A stretch of DNA of 11,598 nt. Source: Planctomicrobium sp. (GTDB taxonomy: Bacteria; Planctomycetota; Planctomycetia; Planctomycetales; Planctomycetaceae). Shown here one piece after another: positions 1-6,542 of this stretch (its first letter is position 1; every line of letters begins with the position of its first letter). Where the stretch lies: positions 1-11,598 of the forward strand of contig JAJDEL010000049.1 of NCBI GenBank assembly GCA_029259835.1. Direction: 5' to 3'. The notes beneath the pieces were generated by a model. The model searched no databases, had not been told where the DNA came from, and saw nothing but the letters and a program-made list of their open reading frames with translations. The position numbers and the translations under genes were made by a program.

Positions 1-2
1 GC

Positions 3-167
3 CGCAAATACTATAAAAGATCTCTAAGTTCACAAGTCGCTGCAGTTTCATCCAAAACCGGTGGAATTCAAAATGGTTCTTCAGCAAGTTTGGTAAAGCA
101 AACTTCTGAACCGACCTGGCTCGAAGACTTCTTATATCACCGTTCATATGATCGGCTGTTGAAATGA
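3..167 (+). CDS. 3' end of an unidentified upstream gene (partial)
   Basis: An open frame runs in from the left edge for 54 codons and stops at TGA 165-167. Its stop overlaps the ATG of the sialidase-family gene in an ATGA arrangement (164-167), which is typical of translationally coupled genes in one operon. The visible tail is polar, rich in Ser and Lys, and ends in an aromatic and basic stretch (WLEDFLYHRSYDRLLK). No motif can be recognised, so the product is unknown. The coupling with an exported glycosidase suggests a carbohydrate-related job, but that is inference. The frame is short and could be open by chance; the 4-bp overlap is the main argument that it is real. Confidence 0.5.
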   Translation, partial: RKYYKRSLSSQVAAVSSKTGGIQNGSSASLVKQTSEPTWLEDFLYHRSYDRLLK

Positions 168-1387
168 AGTACACGCAAACTTCTGGTAAAATGAATCGCC
201 GTCGCCTGTTGCAACAAGCTTCGGCTGCCATCGCAGCCCCTCTTTTGCTCGGCAGCGTTTCCGCAGCTGAGGTTGGCAATCAACCATTCAGTGCTCAGGG
301 TCTCAACGGCTGCCAATTACTAGCCGGCGCACAATTCTATGTTGGAATTGACAACAAGGGACTTTGGCCCAACCTGACCAAACTGCCGAATGGCGAAATC
401 GCGGCTGCCATATACAACCACCCCAGCCATGGTTACGGGGACAACAGCGATGTTGAACTTTGGATATCTAACGATGGAGGCATTAACTGGACTTTTCGCA
501 GCAAGATTTCAAGTCATACCGAGGAACCTCAAGGCATTCGCATGAACCACGCTGTCGGATTGAATGCCGACGACCATCTGGTCGCTCTGGTAAGTGGCTA
601 CCGTCAGGGACAGAAACTCCCCATGCTTAAACTGCAACGCTGCATCTCGAAAGACCACGGCAAAACTTGGGATCGCCAACTATTGGGCATCGACATCGTT
701 CCCCACGGCGATATTTTCATGTTACCCAACGGTCATCTTGTCTGCCCCGCCTATCGCAAATTAGACGATCGTCTCGGACATTTTCGAGCCAGCGTTATTT
801 TCAGTGATGACGGTGGTAAAACGTGGGGCGATGAACAGGTCACCGTCGATGATGTCAACGAGTCGCACCTCATTCGCCGATTGGATGGCACATGGTCGGC
901 TGTCGGTCGTACAAAGTGCCGCGACCGAATGGACAGTGCTCTGCCGCATGGCAGTGGAGAAATTTTCATCAAATCGACAGACGAGGGTAAAACCTGGTCG
1001 GAGCCGAAACTGATCTCTCCACAAGGCCAGGAGAATGCCCATCTCCTCGAATTGAAAGATGGTCGACTGCTTTGCTCTTTCACCAGCCGTATTCCCGGCC
1101 TCTTCGGAGTGGTTATGAGAATGAGCAGCGACGGTGGGGCAACCTGGTCCCTGCCTGTCGTCTTGATCTCCACCCCCGCACGCGACTGGCACAAGACCGA
1201 CTGCGGTTATCCATCGAGCATTCAACTCGAAGATGGCTCAATCGTCACCGCCTACTACTTTGGCCCCAAGCGTCCCGAATGGGCTGCTTATGGCCTCCCC
1301 TGGCATCAACGCTACCACATGGGTATTGCGAAATGGAATTTATCTCTCTGGCCTGACAGCGCCCCGATGAAAAAACGAAACCAATAA
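164..1387 (+). CDS. Tat-exported sialidase-family (BNR/Asp-box) protein
   Basis: This 407-residue protein belongs to the exo-alpha-sialidase / BNR-repeat six-bladed beta-propeller superfamily and is probably exported to act on a glycan outside the cytoplasm. Five Asp boxes (S-x-D-x-G-x-T-W type) are visible: SNDGGINW 102-109, SKDHGKTW 162-169, SDDGGKTW 214-221, STDEGKTW 271-278 and SSDGGATW 321-328. The N-terminus carries a twin-arginine signal (NRRRLLQQ, about 11-18) followed by an Ala/Leu-rich segment ending near SVSAA. Translation may start at 164 (4-bp overlap with the upstream frame) or at the internal ATG at 191, just before the RRR; neither has a strong Shine-Dalgarno site. Asp boxes are structural, and I could not confirm the Arg triad, Tyr and Glu of true sialidases. 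Sialic acid as substrate is therefore not established; another sugar is possible. Confidence 0.85.
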   Translation: MKYTQTSGKMNRRRLLQQASAAIAAPLLLGSVSAAEVGNQPFSAQGLNGCQLLAGAQFYVGIDNKGLWPNLTKLPNGEIAAAIYNHPSHGYGDNSDVELWISNDGGINWTFRSKISSHTEEPQGIRMNHAVGLNADDHLVALVSGYRQGQKLPMLKLQRCISKDHGKTWDRQLLGIDIVPHGDIFMLPNGHLVCPAYRKLDDRLGHFRASVIFSDDGGKTWGDEQVTVDDVNESHLIRRLDGTWSAVGRTKCRDRMDSALPHGSGEIFIKSTDEGKTWSEPKLISPQGQENAHLLELKDGRLLCSFTSRIPGLFGVVMRMSSDGGATWSLPVVLISTPARDWHKTDCGYPSSIQLEDGSIVTAYYFGPKRPEWAAYGLPWHQRYHMGIAKWNLSLWPDSAPMKKRNQ

Positions 1388-1460
1388 AACAGATCGCCCA
1401 GTCCAGCATCTGCTTACTGCTGTCATGTTGAGTTTAATGCCCGAGGACGGCACACACACA

Positions 1461-2987
1461 TCATAAATTTAGGGCGGGTTTCCAACTCCACGATTGAAAG
1501 CGACACATCTGGCAGATCCTGCGTCCCTCGAAGCCTTCCGGGTAACGGTCTTTAGTGAGCGTTTTCTCTGTGAAGAAAGGTTCGTTGGCGATTACTGGCA
1601 GGTTAGAGCCGGAGAGAGTCAACGTTTGAGGCGATCGCTTCTTCCTTGTCGCCAGATAGAGGCTTCGCAGTCCATTCAGGAACTGTCCCGGACCGACCGT
1701 TTTGCCTGCAATCTTAATCGATGAAGGGATCGACTGCTCGTTGTCGATCGCACGATCGATGAGACGCAAAGACTTGAGCAACTCTGCGGAGTGAACGTCG
1801 CCTTGCTCGGGTTTATCGGGGATCGGTGAAGTTGGGCCAATCAAGTTTCGCATGAAGACCTTTTCCGGCAACGCACCTTTCTCGTGGTAGACCCTCAGGA
1901 CTCGGACAAGCATGCCGAACGCTTCCGCTGGTGATACCGACAACGTGTCGCTGACATAGGCATCCAGGCGATTGCTGAGTAATGCACAGACTTCGTCGAG
2001 TTCCCGCAGGCTCAGCCACTGTCCCTGGTTATCGCGGAAGCCTCTGCGATACTCTGAAAACGATGTGAATGCAGCTCGCTCGGCGTAGTATTTGATAATG
2101 CGTTTGAATAAGTCGAAACCCTTCTCGTATTTCGCCTTGGGAAGCAGGTCCAGATAGTGCGGGTGCTCCTCGTAGTAGAGGTCGTCCTCGCGGTAGATGT
2201 TCGGCTTCGGATGTTCGAACGGAAACACAGCGTAGGTTTTGTAGGAATGCTGAAAAGCCCTGATTAGAGTGTTTTTCTGCCCCTTAAGCTTCTCCGCGAA
2301 TCGGTCGAACTTGATCCGGTAATACTTTTCCTTTTCCTGATAGTGGCCTTCCGCTTCCGGCTTCAGCCCAGCGTTGAAGAAACGTTCCACTCCCATCGCG
2401 CTCTCGCAGCTTGGAACGAAACTATTGCAGTACCATACCGCCCCGTGACCTCGTGTCGGTACAGTCAGATATCCGATCGTCGGCAGGCCGGCCTGGCAAC
2501 TGGCGAAGATTGACTGCGGAGCTTTGTTGAACTCCGTCGTGTAGTAAACGGGGCGTCGCCCGAATAGCTCCTCGACAACTCTGAGTCCCGGAAGTTCGTT
2601 TCTGGTCCATTCAGAAGTGCCATCGCGCCAGTTCATCTTCTCCAGATACCCGGCCATGAACGGCTCTGCTCCATGATGATTGCAGTGAAAGCCAATCTCG
2701 TGGCTCATCAGCGTTTCGACCACGTCCAGCCGGCCGTGGTGTTTCAGCGCTCGGGCGTAATCGCCGGTCAGGTGGAAGTTGCCGATCAATCCTTCTTTGG
2801 TCAGGAACTCGGCGAGCGCTTTGATGTGGTCGAAATCCTTCGGCTCATCTGCCACTTCAGTCGCGAACGAGAGGATGACCTGCGTGGTTGGCTTCGTCAC
2901 TTCATCCGCATCCAGAAACGTGGACTGGAAGTTGTAGAGAACCGGTAAGGCAGCGGACGTCGTCAGAAATTGTCTACGTGTAGTCAT
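1461..2987 (-). CDS. Tat-exported polysaccharide-deacetylase-like protein
   Basis: This is a 508-residue secreted protein of the NodB/polysaccharide deacetylase superfamily. Such enzymes use a divalent metal to remove N- or O-acetyl groups from polysaccharides. A Tat signal opens the protein (TRRQFLTTSAALPVL, about 3-17). The segment GFHCNHHG (99-106) fits the second NodB metal motif, with H101 and H105 spaced as in H(S/T)xxH. The first motif, normally T(F/Y)DDG, is replaced by SFATEVAD (40-47), so the usual paired Asp is not evident and activity is uncertain. The open frame extends upstream to 3071, but ATG 2987 is preferred: it begins the Tat signal, has GGGA upstream, and avoids overlap with the preceding SGNH coding sequence, whose stop lies 13 bp away. 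It was probably the second gene of the esterase operon. It converges on the sialidase gene with a 73-bp gap. Confidence 0.75.
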   Translation of the reverse strand: MTTRRQFLTTSAALPVLYNFQSTFLDADEVTKPTTQVILSFATEVADEPKDFDHIKALAEFLTKEGLIGNFHLTGDYARALKHHGRLDVVETLMSHEIGFHCNHHGAEPFMAGYLEKMNWRDGTSEWTRNELPGLRVVEELFGRRPVYYTTEFNKAPQSIFASCQAGLPTIGYLTVPTRGHGAVWYCNSFVPSCESAMGVERFFNAGLKPEAEGHYQEKEKYYRIKFDRFAEKLKGQKNTLIRAFQHSYKTYAVFPFEHPKPNIYREDDLYYEEHPHYLDLLPKAKYEKGFDLFKRIIKYYAERAAFTSFSEYRRGFRDNQGQWLSLRELDEVCALLSNRLDAYVSDTLSVSPAEAFGMLVRVLRVYHEKGALPEKVFMRNLIGPTSPIPDKPEQGDVHSAELLKSLRLIDRAIDNEQSIPSSIKIAGKTVGPGQFLNGLRSLYLATRKKRSPQTLTLSGSNLPVIANEPFFTEKTLTKDRYPEGFEGRRICQMCRFQSWSWKPALNL

Positions 2988-3000
2988 CGTGTTTCCCAAA

Positions 3001-3255
3001 TTATTTAGTTGGCCGGCAGTGCGACGACCCTTCACCGAGGAGTTTCGACAGACTCGATTCGATCGACTCATCCCATATCGTATACCCCTGCTCGGTAAGG
3101 TGCAGCAGATCGGGCATCATCCCGCGAGTCAGCTCACCATTATTGCTCATAAACTTTGGGCCGATGTCGAGATAGTGAACGTGGTCGCCATCGGCCAGTT
3201 TAGAAAAGATCGCGTTGGTCTTTGCGTTCACCCGACGCCGCTCGTCGTCGTTCGC
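3001..3255 (-). pseudogene. Detached C-terminal end of the SGNH hydrolase
   Basis: Read in the frame ending at TAA 3001-3003, this stretch encodes ANDDERRRVNAKTNAIF at its start and MPDLLHLTEQGY further on. The latter is the SGNH block V, whose Asp and His complete the Ser-Asn-His triad. It follows PRGA of the long upstream frame with no missing residues if 3254-3345 is removed (PRGA-NDDERRR), matching the usual run of this family. There is no credible start or ribosome site of its own; GTG 3229-3231 is internal to the domain. I therefore read it as the severed tail of the preceding gene rather than a separate small protein. Confidence 0.8.
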
Positions 3256-3345
3256 GCAACCTCAGGTTGATTGATCTGGGCGCCGAATGCGCCGACCGGC
3301 GCCTAAACAATTACGAAAAGCGTTCAGAACAAACACGCTTGGCGT
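3254..3345 (-). mobile_element. 92-bp insertion-like palindromic element disrupting the SGNH domain
   Basis: Removing these 92 bp restores a continuous SGNH reading frame. The segment is flanked by a 4-bp direct repeat, GCGC (3254-3257 and 3346-3349), as a target duplication would leave. It holds no ORF but has palindromic parts: ACGCTTGGCGT at one edge (3335-3345), AACCTCAGGTT near the other (3258-3268), and a GC-rich core (about 3278-3303) with GCGCCG repeats able to pair. The size and structure resemble a REP/MITE-like non-autonomous repeat. It adds 92 nt (not a multiple of 3) and an in-frame TGA (3262-3264). The family is not recognised. Confidence 0.55.
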
Positions 3346-5744
3346 GCGCCGCGAGGAAAAATCGCCAATAAAAGCACCTTCATTGCGGGCAGCTTACTTC
3401 GCAACTGGTTGATGATCATCGTCACACCATCGGCGATTTGTTCGGGCGTGTTGTCGCGCGAGTTATTCGTACCAATCATTACGACAGCGGCTTTAGGCGA
3501 GATGCCTTTGACGTTGCCGTTGTTCAGACGCCAGATCACGTGCTGAGTCCGATCGCCACCGATTCCTAGATTGGCGGCGTTTCGTTTGCCGTAGAATTTG
3601 TCCCAGACCTTTGGGCCGCGGCTCTCCCAGCCGCTTGTGATCGAATCGCCAATGAAAATCAGATCGACGTTGCCTTCGCTGACGCGATCATTGATACGCA
3701 GATGCCGTCCCATTTTGCCGCTCGAGCGAGGGACTGCTGGAGTCATCGCAGCGTGCGTGCCGTCAGGATTGACAATGCCATGAAACGTCAGCTGCTCTCC
3801 GAGCAGTGTTCTGAGCATCGGCAGGTCGTATTCCCGCAATGCGCCGAAGACCAGATTCGACTGCTGATTCCGCACGATTGGCGACTCAACGACCCCAGTC
3901 CACGAATCGATCAAACCTGAAATTCGCACGTCGCCAAACAGGTCAGGCTCCAGAGCAGCGGCGTGCAACGCAGGGATTGCGGCTTCGCCTGTTGCGATTA
4001 GATGTGGCTTGAGATTCTGGTTACCCGTCTCATGTCGCCACGCGCGAACGATTTGCCAAATGTCTTCGGCCCGCATGCCAACGTAAGTTTTCCCCAACAA
4101 ACTCGCTGCGGCCGTGTCTTTCCAATCCGTGCCAAACATCTCATCAAAACTTCTAATTCTCCCCGTCTTTTTCGTCTCTCCCAGGCCGCGAAGGTCTACC
4201 GCGAGGACTTGCGTTTTCGATTGCTGGGCGAGTCGTTTCACTTCGCCCGAATCGATCGCCTCACGCATGCCGGCGCCGTGGAGAAAGATTGTAAAACCCT
4301 TTGAGTTCGCGCCACCCACGAGTTTGGCTGGTAGCTGAATTCCGGTCTCAGGCTTGACAATGTGACCGTTAGACACTGTCTGCATAATCGGTGTGGGCAA
4401 GTCCGCCAGCTTTCGGGCCCCAATCAACTCTCGCACTTTCGCCCGCAGCCGATCTCGATGTTCCGGCTTCGCGTTCTCTGCGCGTCGGTCAGCGAATGTC
4501 TTGTTCCAATCCGCGTTGAGTGCGAAAATCGTTCGTGCGCCCTGCAAATCCAACACGCGCCCACTTGGCGTTGCATTGAGTTTCTCCTCTGGTAGCAGCT
4601 CAAGTTCACCCTCGACAACCGGCGTATCCAAATCCAGTAGCCAACGTCGCATCCAGTTGGCCGCAGCGACGCGCATCTCAGTGGGGAATCCGTGCTTCGT
4701 GTTCGGTTCCACCAAATCGACTCGTTCGGGGAATCCCTGCCGCGTCGCGAAGCGCTTACCCTGACGAAACAGATGCCACGCGCCGTTGATGTCGAAGTAA
4801 TCCTGCGTTGCAGCCATGATCAGAGTCGGCTTCGGCAAACGCATCAGGACGTAGTCGGCGTGGTCCATTCCGAACGCAAGTTGGCCGTGAATGTTTTGCT
4901 CAGCGTCTTGCGGGCCGATCGTGCTGATCAGACTTCGGAATCCCGTGAGATAGCATCCGGGCGCCGCTGCGGTGATCCGGTCGTCCAAAGCCATGAGGTA
5001 ACTCGTGTTGGTCCCACCGCCCGATATTCCGGTGCAGCCAATCTTGTCGGTTATGATGTCGGGACGGCTTTGCAGGTAGTCGATCGCCCGCATGCCGTCC
5101 CAAATCATGGTTTGTGCAACGTTGCTGCCTAACAAATGACTCGCCTGGTTAATCAACGTATGTTGGACCGTGCTCGCATAGGGCTTGCCATCCTTGTCGA
5201 ACAATTGCTTACGTTCGCCCTGGCCAATTGGGTCGTAGCAGAGGACCGCGCAACCACCTTTCACGATCACGATCGACGCCTGCTGATACAATTCTCGGTT
5301 CTTTGCGCTCGCGCTGTGGCCTGTCGGGTGGAGTACTACCGGAAACGGACCTTTGCCTTGCGGCAAGTAAAGCGTCGCGGTCACGTGCAGGCCTGGCTGC
5401 GATTCAAAGTAGAGTTTCTCAATGCGGTAGTCGTCCACCGTCAGTCGGCCAGTGACTTTCGCGTTGAGCGGAGTGTGCCTGGGAAACCCGCCAAGTTGGC
5501 GTACGAAAAATTCGCGCCGATTTTTTTGCCAAATTATAAGTTGTTCGTTCGTGAGCTTCTCAAAAGCAGCATCGCGACGATCGAGCGCAACGATCGCCTG
5601 TTGCTTCAGCCACGTTGCCATCATTTCTGTCTTCGGAACCCCTGGGGCGAGTTCGTCTGGAAGCACGTCGGATGACTGAGCAACACAGAAATTGAAAGGT
5701 AAAAGGTGAGTCAATATCGCGAATCCCAGAATCAAACGAGTCAT
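3324..5744 (-). CDS. Exported acetyl-xylan-esterase-like alpha/beta hydrolase fused to a truncated SGNH hydrolase
   Basis: The 806-residue frame starts with a Sec signal peptide (about 1-22, ending FCVAQ) and a good ribosome site (AGGGAG, 6 nt from ATG 5744). Residues about 110-365 form an acetyl-xylan-esterase/dienelactone-hydrolase-type alpha/beta hydrolase: oxyanion region HPTGHS (139-144), nucleophile elbow GISGG with S241, probable acid D315 and H351 in TKHGFP. Residues about 470-660 look like a second, degenerate alpha/beta hydrolase fold (FLHGAG, DLRGLGE) without a clear nucleophile. From about 675 an SGNH/GDSL esterase follows: GDSIT with S701, GIGGD block II, and GTNN with N760. The SGNH domain breaks after PRGA (residue 800); the last six residues come from inserted DNA, and the catalytic Asp-His block is lost to another frame. 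The first hydrolase could still work. It probably de-acylates plant or algal polysaccharides. Confidence 0.8.
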   Translation of the reverse strand: MTRLILGFAILTHLLPFNFCVAQSSDVLPDELAPGVPKTEMMATWLKQQAIVALDRRDAAFEKLTNEQLIIWQKNRREFFVRQLGGFPRHTPLNAKVTGRLTVDDYRIEKLYFESQPGLHVTATLYLPQGKGPFPVVLHPTGHSASAKNRELYQQASIVIVKGGCAVLCYDPIGQGERKQLFDKDGKPYASTVQHTLINQASHLLGSNVAQTMIWDGMRAIDYLQSRPDIITDKIGCTGISGGGTNTSYLMALDDRITAAAPGCYLTGFRSLISTIGPQDAEQNIHGQLAFGMDHADYVLMRLPKPTLIMAATQDYFDINGAWHLFRQGKRFATRQGFPERVDLVEPNTKHGFPTEMRVAAANWMRRWLLDLDTPVVEGELELLPEEKLNATPSGRVLDLQGARTIFALNADWNKTFADRRAENAKPEHRDRLRAKVRELIGARKLADLPTPIMQTVSNGHIVKPETGIQLPAKLVGGANSKGFTIFLHGAGMREAIDSGEVKRLAQQSKTQVLAVDLRGLGETKKTGRIRSFDEMFGTDWKDTAAASLLGKTYVGMRAEDIWQIVRAWRHETGNQNLKPHLIATGEAAIPALHAAALEPDLFGDVRISGLIDSWTGVVESPIVRNQQSNLVFGALREYDLPMLRTLLGEQLTFHGIVNPDGTHAAMTPAVPRSSGKMGRHLRINDRVSEGNVDLIFIGDSITSGWESRGPKVWDKFYGKRNAANLGIGGDRTQHVIWRLNNGNVKGISPKAAVVMIGTNNSRDNTPEQIADGVTMIINQLRSKLPAMKVLLLAIFPRGARQACLF

Positions 5745-5795
5745 TATTTCTCCCTTTGTTCACCGATTTGCGACGTCCATTATGTGCTACCAGCT
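5745..5795. promoter_or_regulatory. Short leader upstream of the esterase gene
   Basis: This 51-bp stretch separates the esterase start from the integrase relic. Its only clear signal on the minus strand is the ribosome site AGGGAG before ATG 5744. A CATAAT (-10-like) lies about 35 bp upstream of the start, with a poor -35 (TTAACT, 19 bp spacing) falling inside the repeat motif at 5809-5819. That promoter assignment is weak. Confidence 0.25.
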
Positions 5796-6290
5796 TCATT
5801 GGCAGTTAACGCCTAGCGTACGAGAGACACGTGAATTGATTGTACTTCGACTGACAGTCTTCTCGATCATTTTCATGCGAACAGATTTGAGTCTCTGAGG
5901 ACCGAATTTCTTCGCATCTGTATCAGCATAGAAATCCAGAAAGGCAAGTGCGTTCTGGATGCATGAAATTTCTGATGTCTGCTGTCCAGATTTACGATAA
6001 TAGGATTTAGTGAACTCTAACTAACGACGCTTCAGTTCGCTGATCGTAAGCTCTGGACGTTCATTTGTGCCAGATTGCGGGGCTTCACCCAGCACGAGAT
6101 ATTCAGAGATCTGCTTTTCATACTTCTCCTGGGCTTCAACGCTTCCGTACTTTCCCAAGTAGTACGATTTCCCCTTGATGCGGACACGTGCTCGCCCGGT
6201 CGATTTATGGAGAGTGAGAGACGGTATTCTGAGTCGTTTCGGCTTCATCTTGTGTGCCTTCCATAAGCTCGTTTTGGGAGTGTTACCCAC
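5796..6290 (-). pseudogene. Remnant of a planctomycete-type tyrosine integrase (N-terminal half)
   Basis: An 89-codon frame (6290-6021; probable true start ATG 6248) encodes the opening typical of planctomycete phage integrases: IPSLTLHKSTGRARVRIKGK, then YYLGKYGS, then a helix. The same frame continues after a single TAG (6021-6023) through LEFTKSYYRKSG, FGPQRLKSVRMKMIEK and SRSTINSRVSR, which is the core-binding SAM-like domain of the same family. After that Arg (about 5820) the homology stops and a few unrelated codons lead to TGA 5796-5798. The catalytic domain (Arg, Lys, His, Arg, Tyr) is absent. The gene is therefore doubly broken, by a nonsense mutation and a deletion or replacement. 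It sits just left of the tRNA-Val fragment and points away from it, as expected of an older element at the same site. Confidence 0.75.
5809..5819. repeat. ACGCCTAGCGT motif at the integrase breakpoint
   Basis: An 11-bp imperfect palindrome occurs exactly where integrase homology ends. A variant differing at one position (ACGCCAAGCGT on the minus strand, 3335-3345) forms the edge of the 92-bp insertion. The match suggests a shared repeat family or recombination site. With only two copies in the window, chance cannot be excluded. Confidence 0.45.
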
Positions 6291-6365
6291 TTTGCGAATG
6301 GAACAGACTCATCAGTCTGATTGGCGTGCTGCCGTAAACGTCTCTCTTGTATAGAGTTGTAAAAA

Positions 6366-6407
6366 TGCACCCGGCTGGACTCGAACCAGCGACCTCATGC
6401 ATGTCAA
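6366..6407 (-). other. tRNA-Val(GAC) 3' half: attachment site at the element's left end
   Basis: On the minus strand this reads as the 3' part of a tRNA: anticodon loop TTGACAT (6407-6401, anticodon GAC), 3' anticodon stem GCATG, variable AGGTC, T-arm GCTGG-TTCGAGT-CCAGC with perfect pairing, 3' acceptor CGGGTGC, and discriminator A (6366). No CCA is encoded. The 5' anticodon stem should be CATGC but is CATCT, and there is no D-arm or 5' acceptor strand, so identity ends at about 6407. This is the footprint of an element that integrates in the 3' half of tRNA-Val. The intact gene should lie at the other end, beyond the window. The loop closely resembles that of bacterial tRNA-Val(GAC). Confidence 0.8.
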
Positions 6408-6422
6408 AGATGAGCACGCAAC

Positions 6423-6451
6423 CTGAAACATTGTTTATTAGGCCATATTAT
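6423..6451 (+). promoter_or_regulatory. Candidate integrase promoter
   Basis: CTGAAA (6423-6428) and TATTAT (6446-6451) are 17 bp apart, with four and five matches to the sigma-70 consensus. Transcription would start near 6458, right at the first TGTATCCG repeat, so a protein binding the repeats could repress it. The call is by eye only. Confidence 0.3.
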
Positions 6452-6459
6452 CTTTTCGA

Positions 6460-6527
6460 TGTATCCGAATTCCTTCCGAAAACTGGGTCAAATCGGATAC
6501 AACTGTATCCGAAGCCAACCGGATACA
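6460..6527. repeat. Inverted-repeat array TGTATCCG x4 upstream of the integrase
   Basis: The 8-mer TGTATCCG occurs at 6460-6467 and 6504-6511, and its reverse complement CGGATACA at 6494-6501 and 6520-6527. The two middle copies form a 20-bp palindrome, TCGGATACAACTGTATCCGA (6493-6512). The last two form an inverted pair with an 8-bp gap. The array lies between the tRNA-derived att fragment and the integrase start. That is where arm-type integrase sites, excisionase sites or an autoregulatory operator are expected. It also argues that the frame upstream of ATG 6543 is not coding. Confidence 0.7.
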
Positions 6528-6542
6528 AACCGAGAATTGAAA

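Noticed and set aside
1388..1460. Shared terminator between the convergent sialidase and deacetylase genes
   Set aside because: Only a weak CAGCA/TGCTG pairing is visible and no T tract follows it.
2988..3071. N-terminal extension of the deacetylase-like protein
   Set aside because: It overlaps the SGNH coding tail in another frame and would bury the Tat signal 28 residues in.
6304..6324. CAGACT-CATC-AGTCTG hairpin as a terminator
   Set aside because: The stem is only 6 bp, with no T run on either strand.
6459..6542. N-terminal extension of the integrase to ATG 6459
   Set aside because: It would translate the inverted-repeat array and lacks integrase-like sequence; ATG 6543 begins the recognisable protein.
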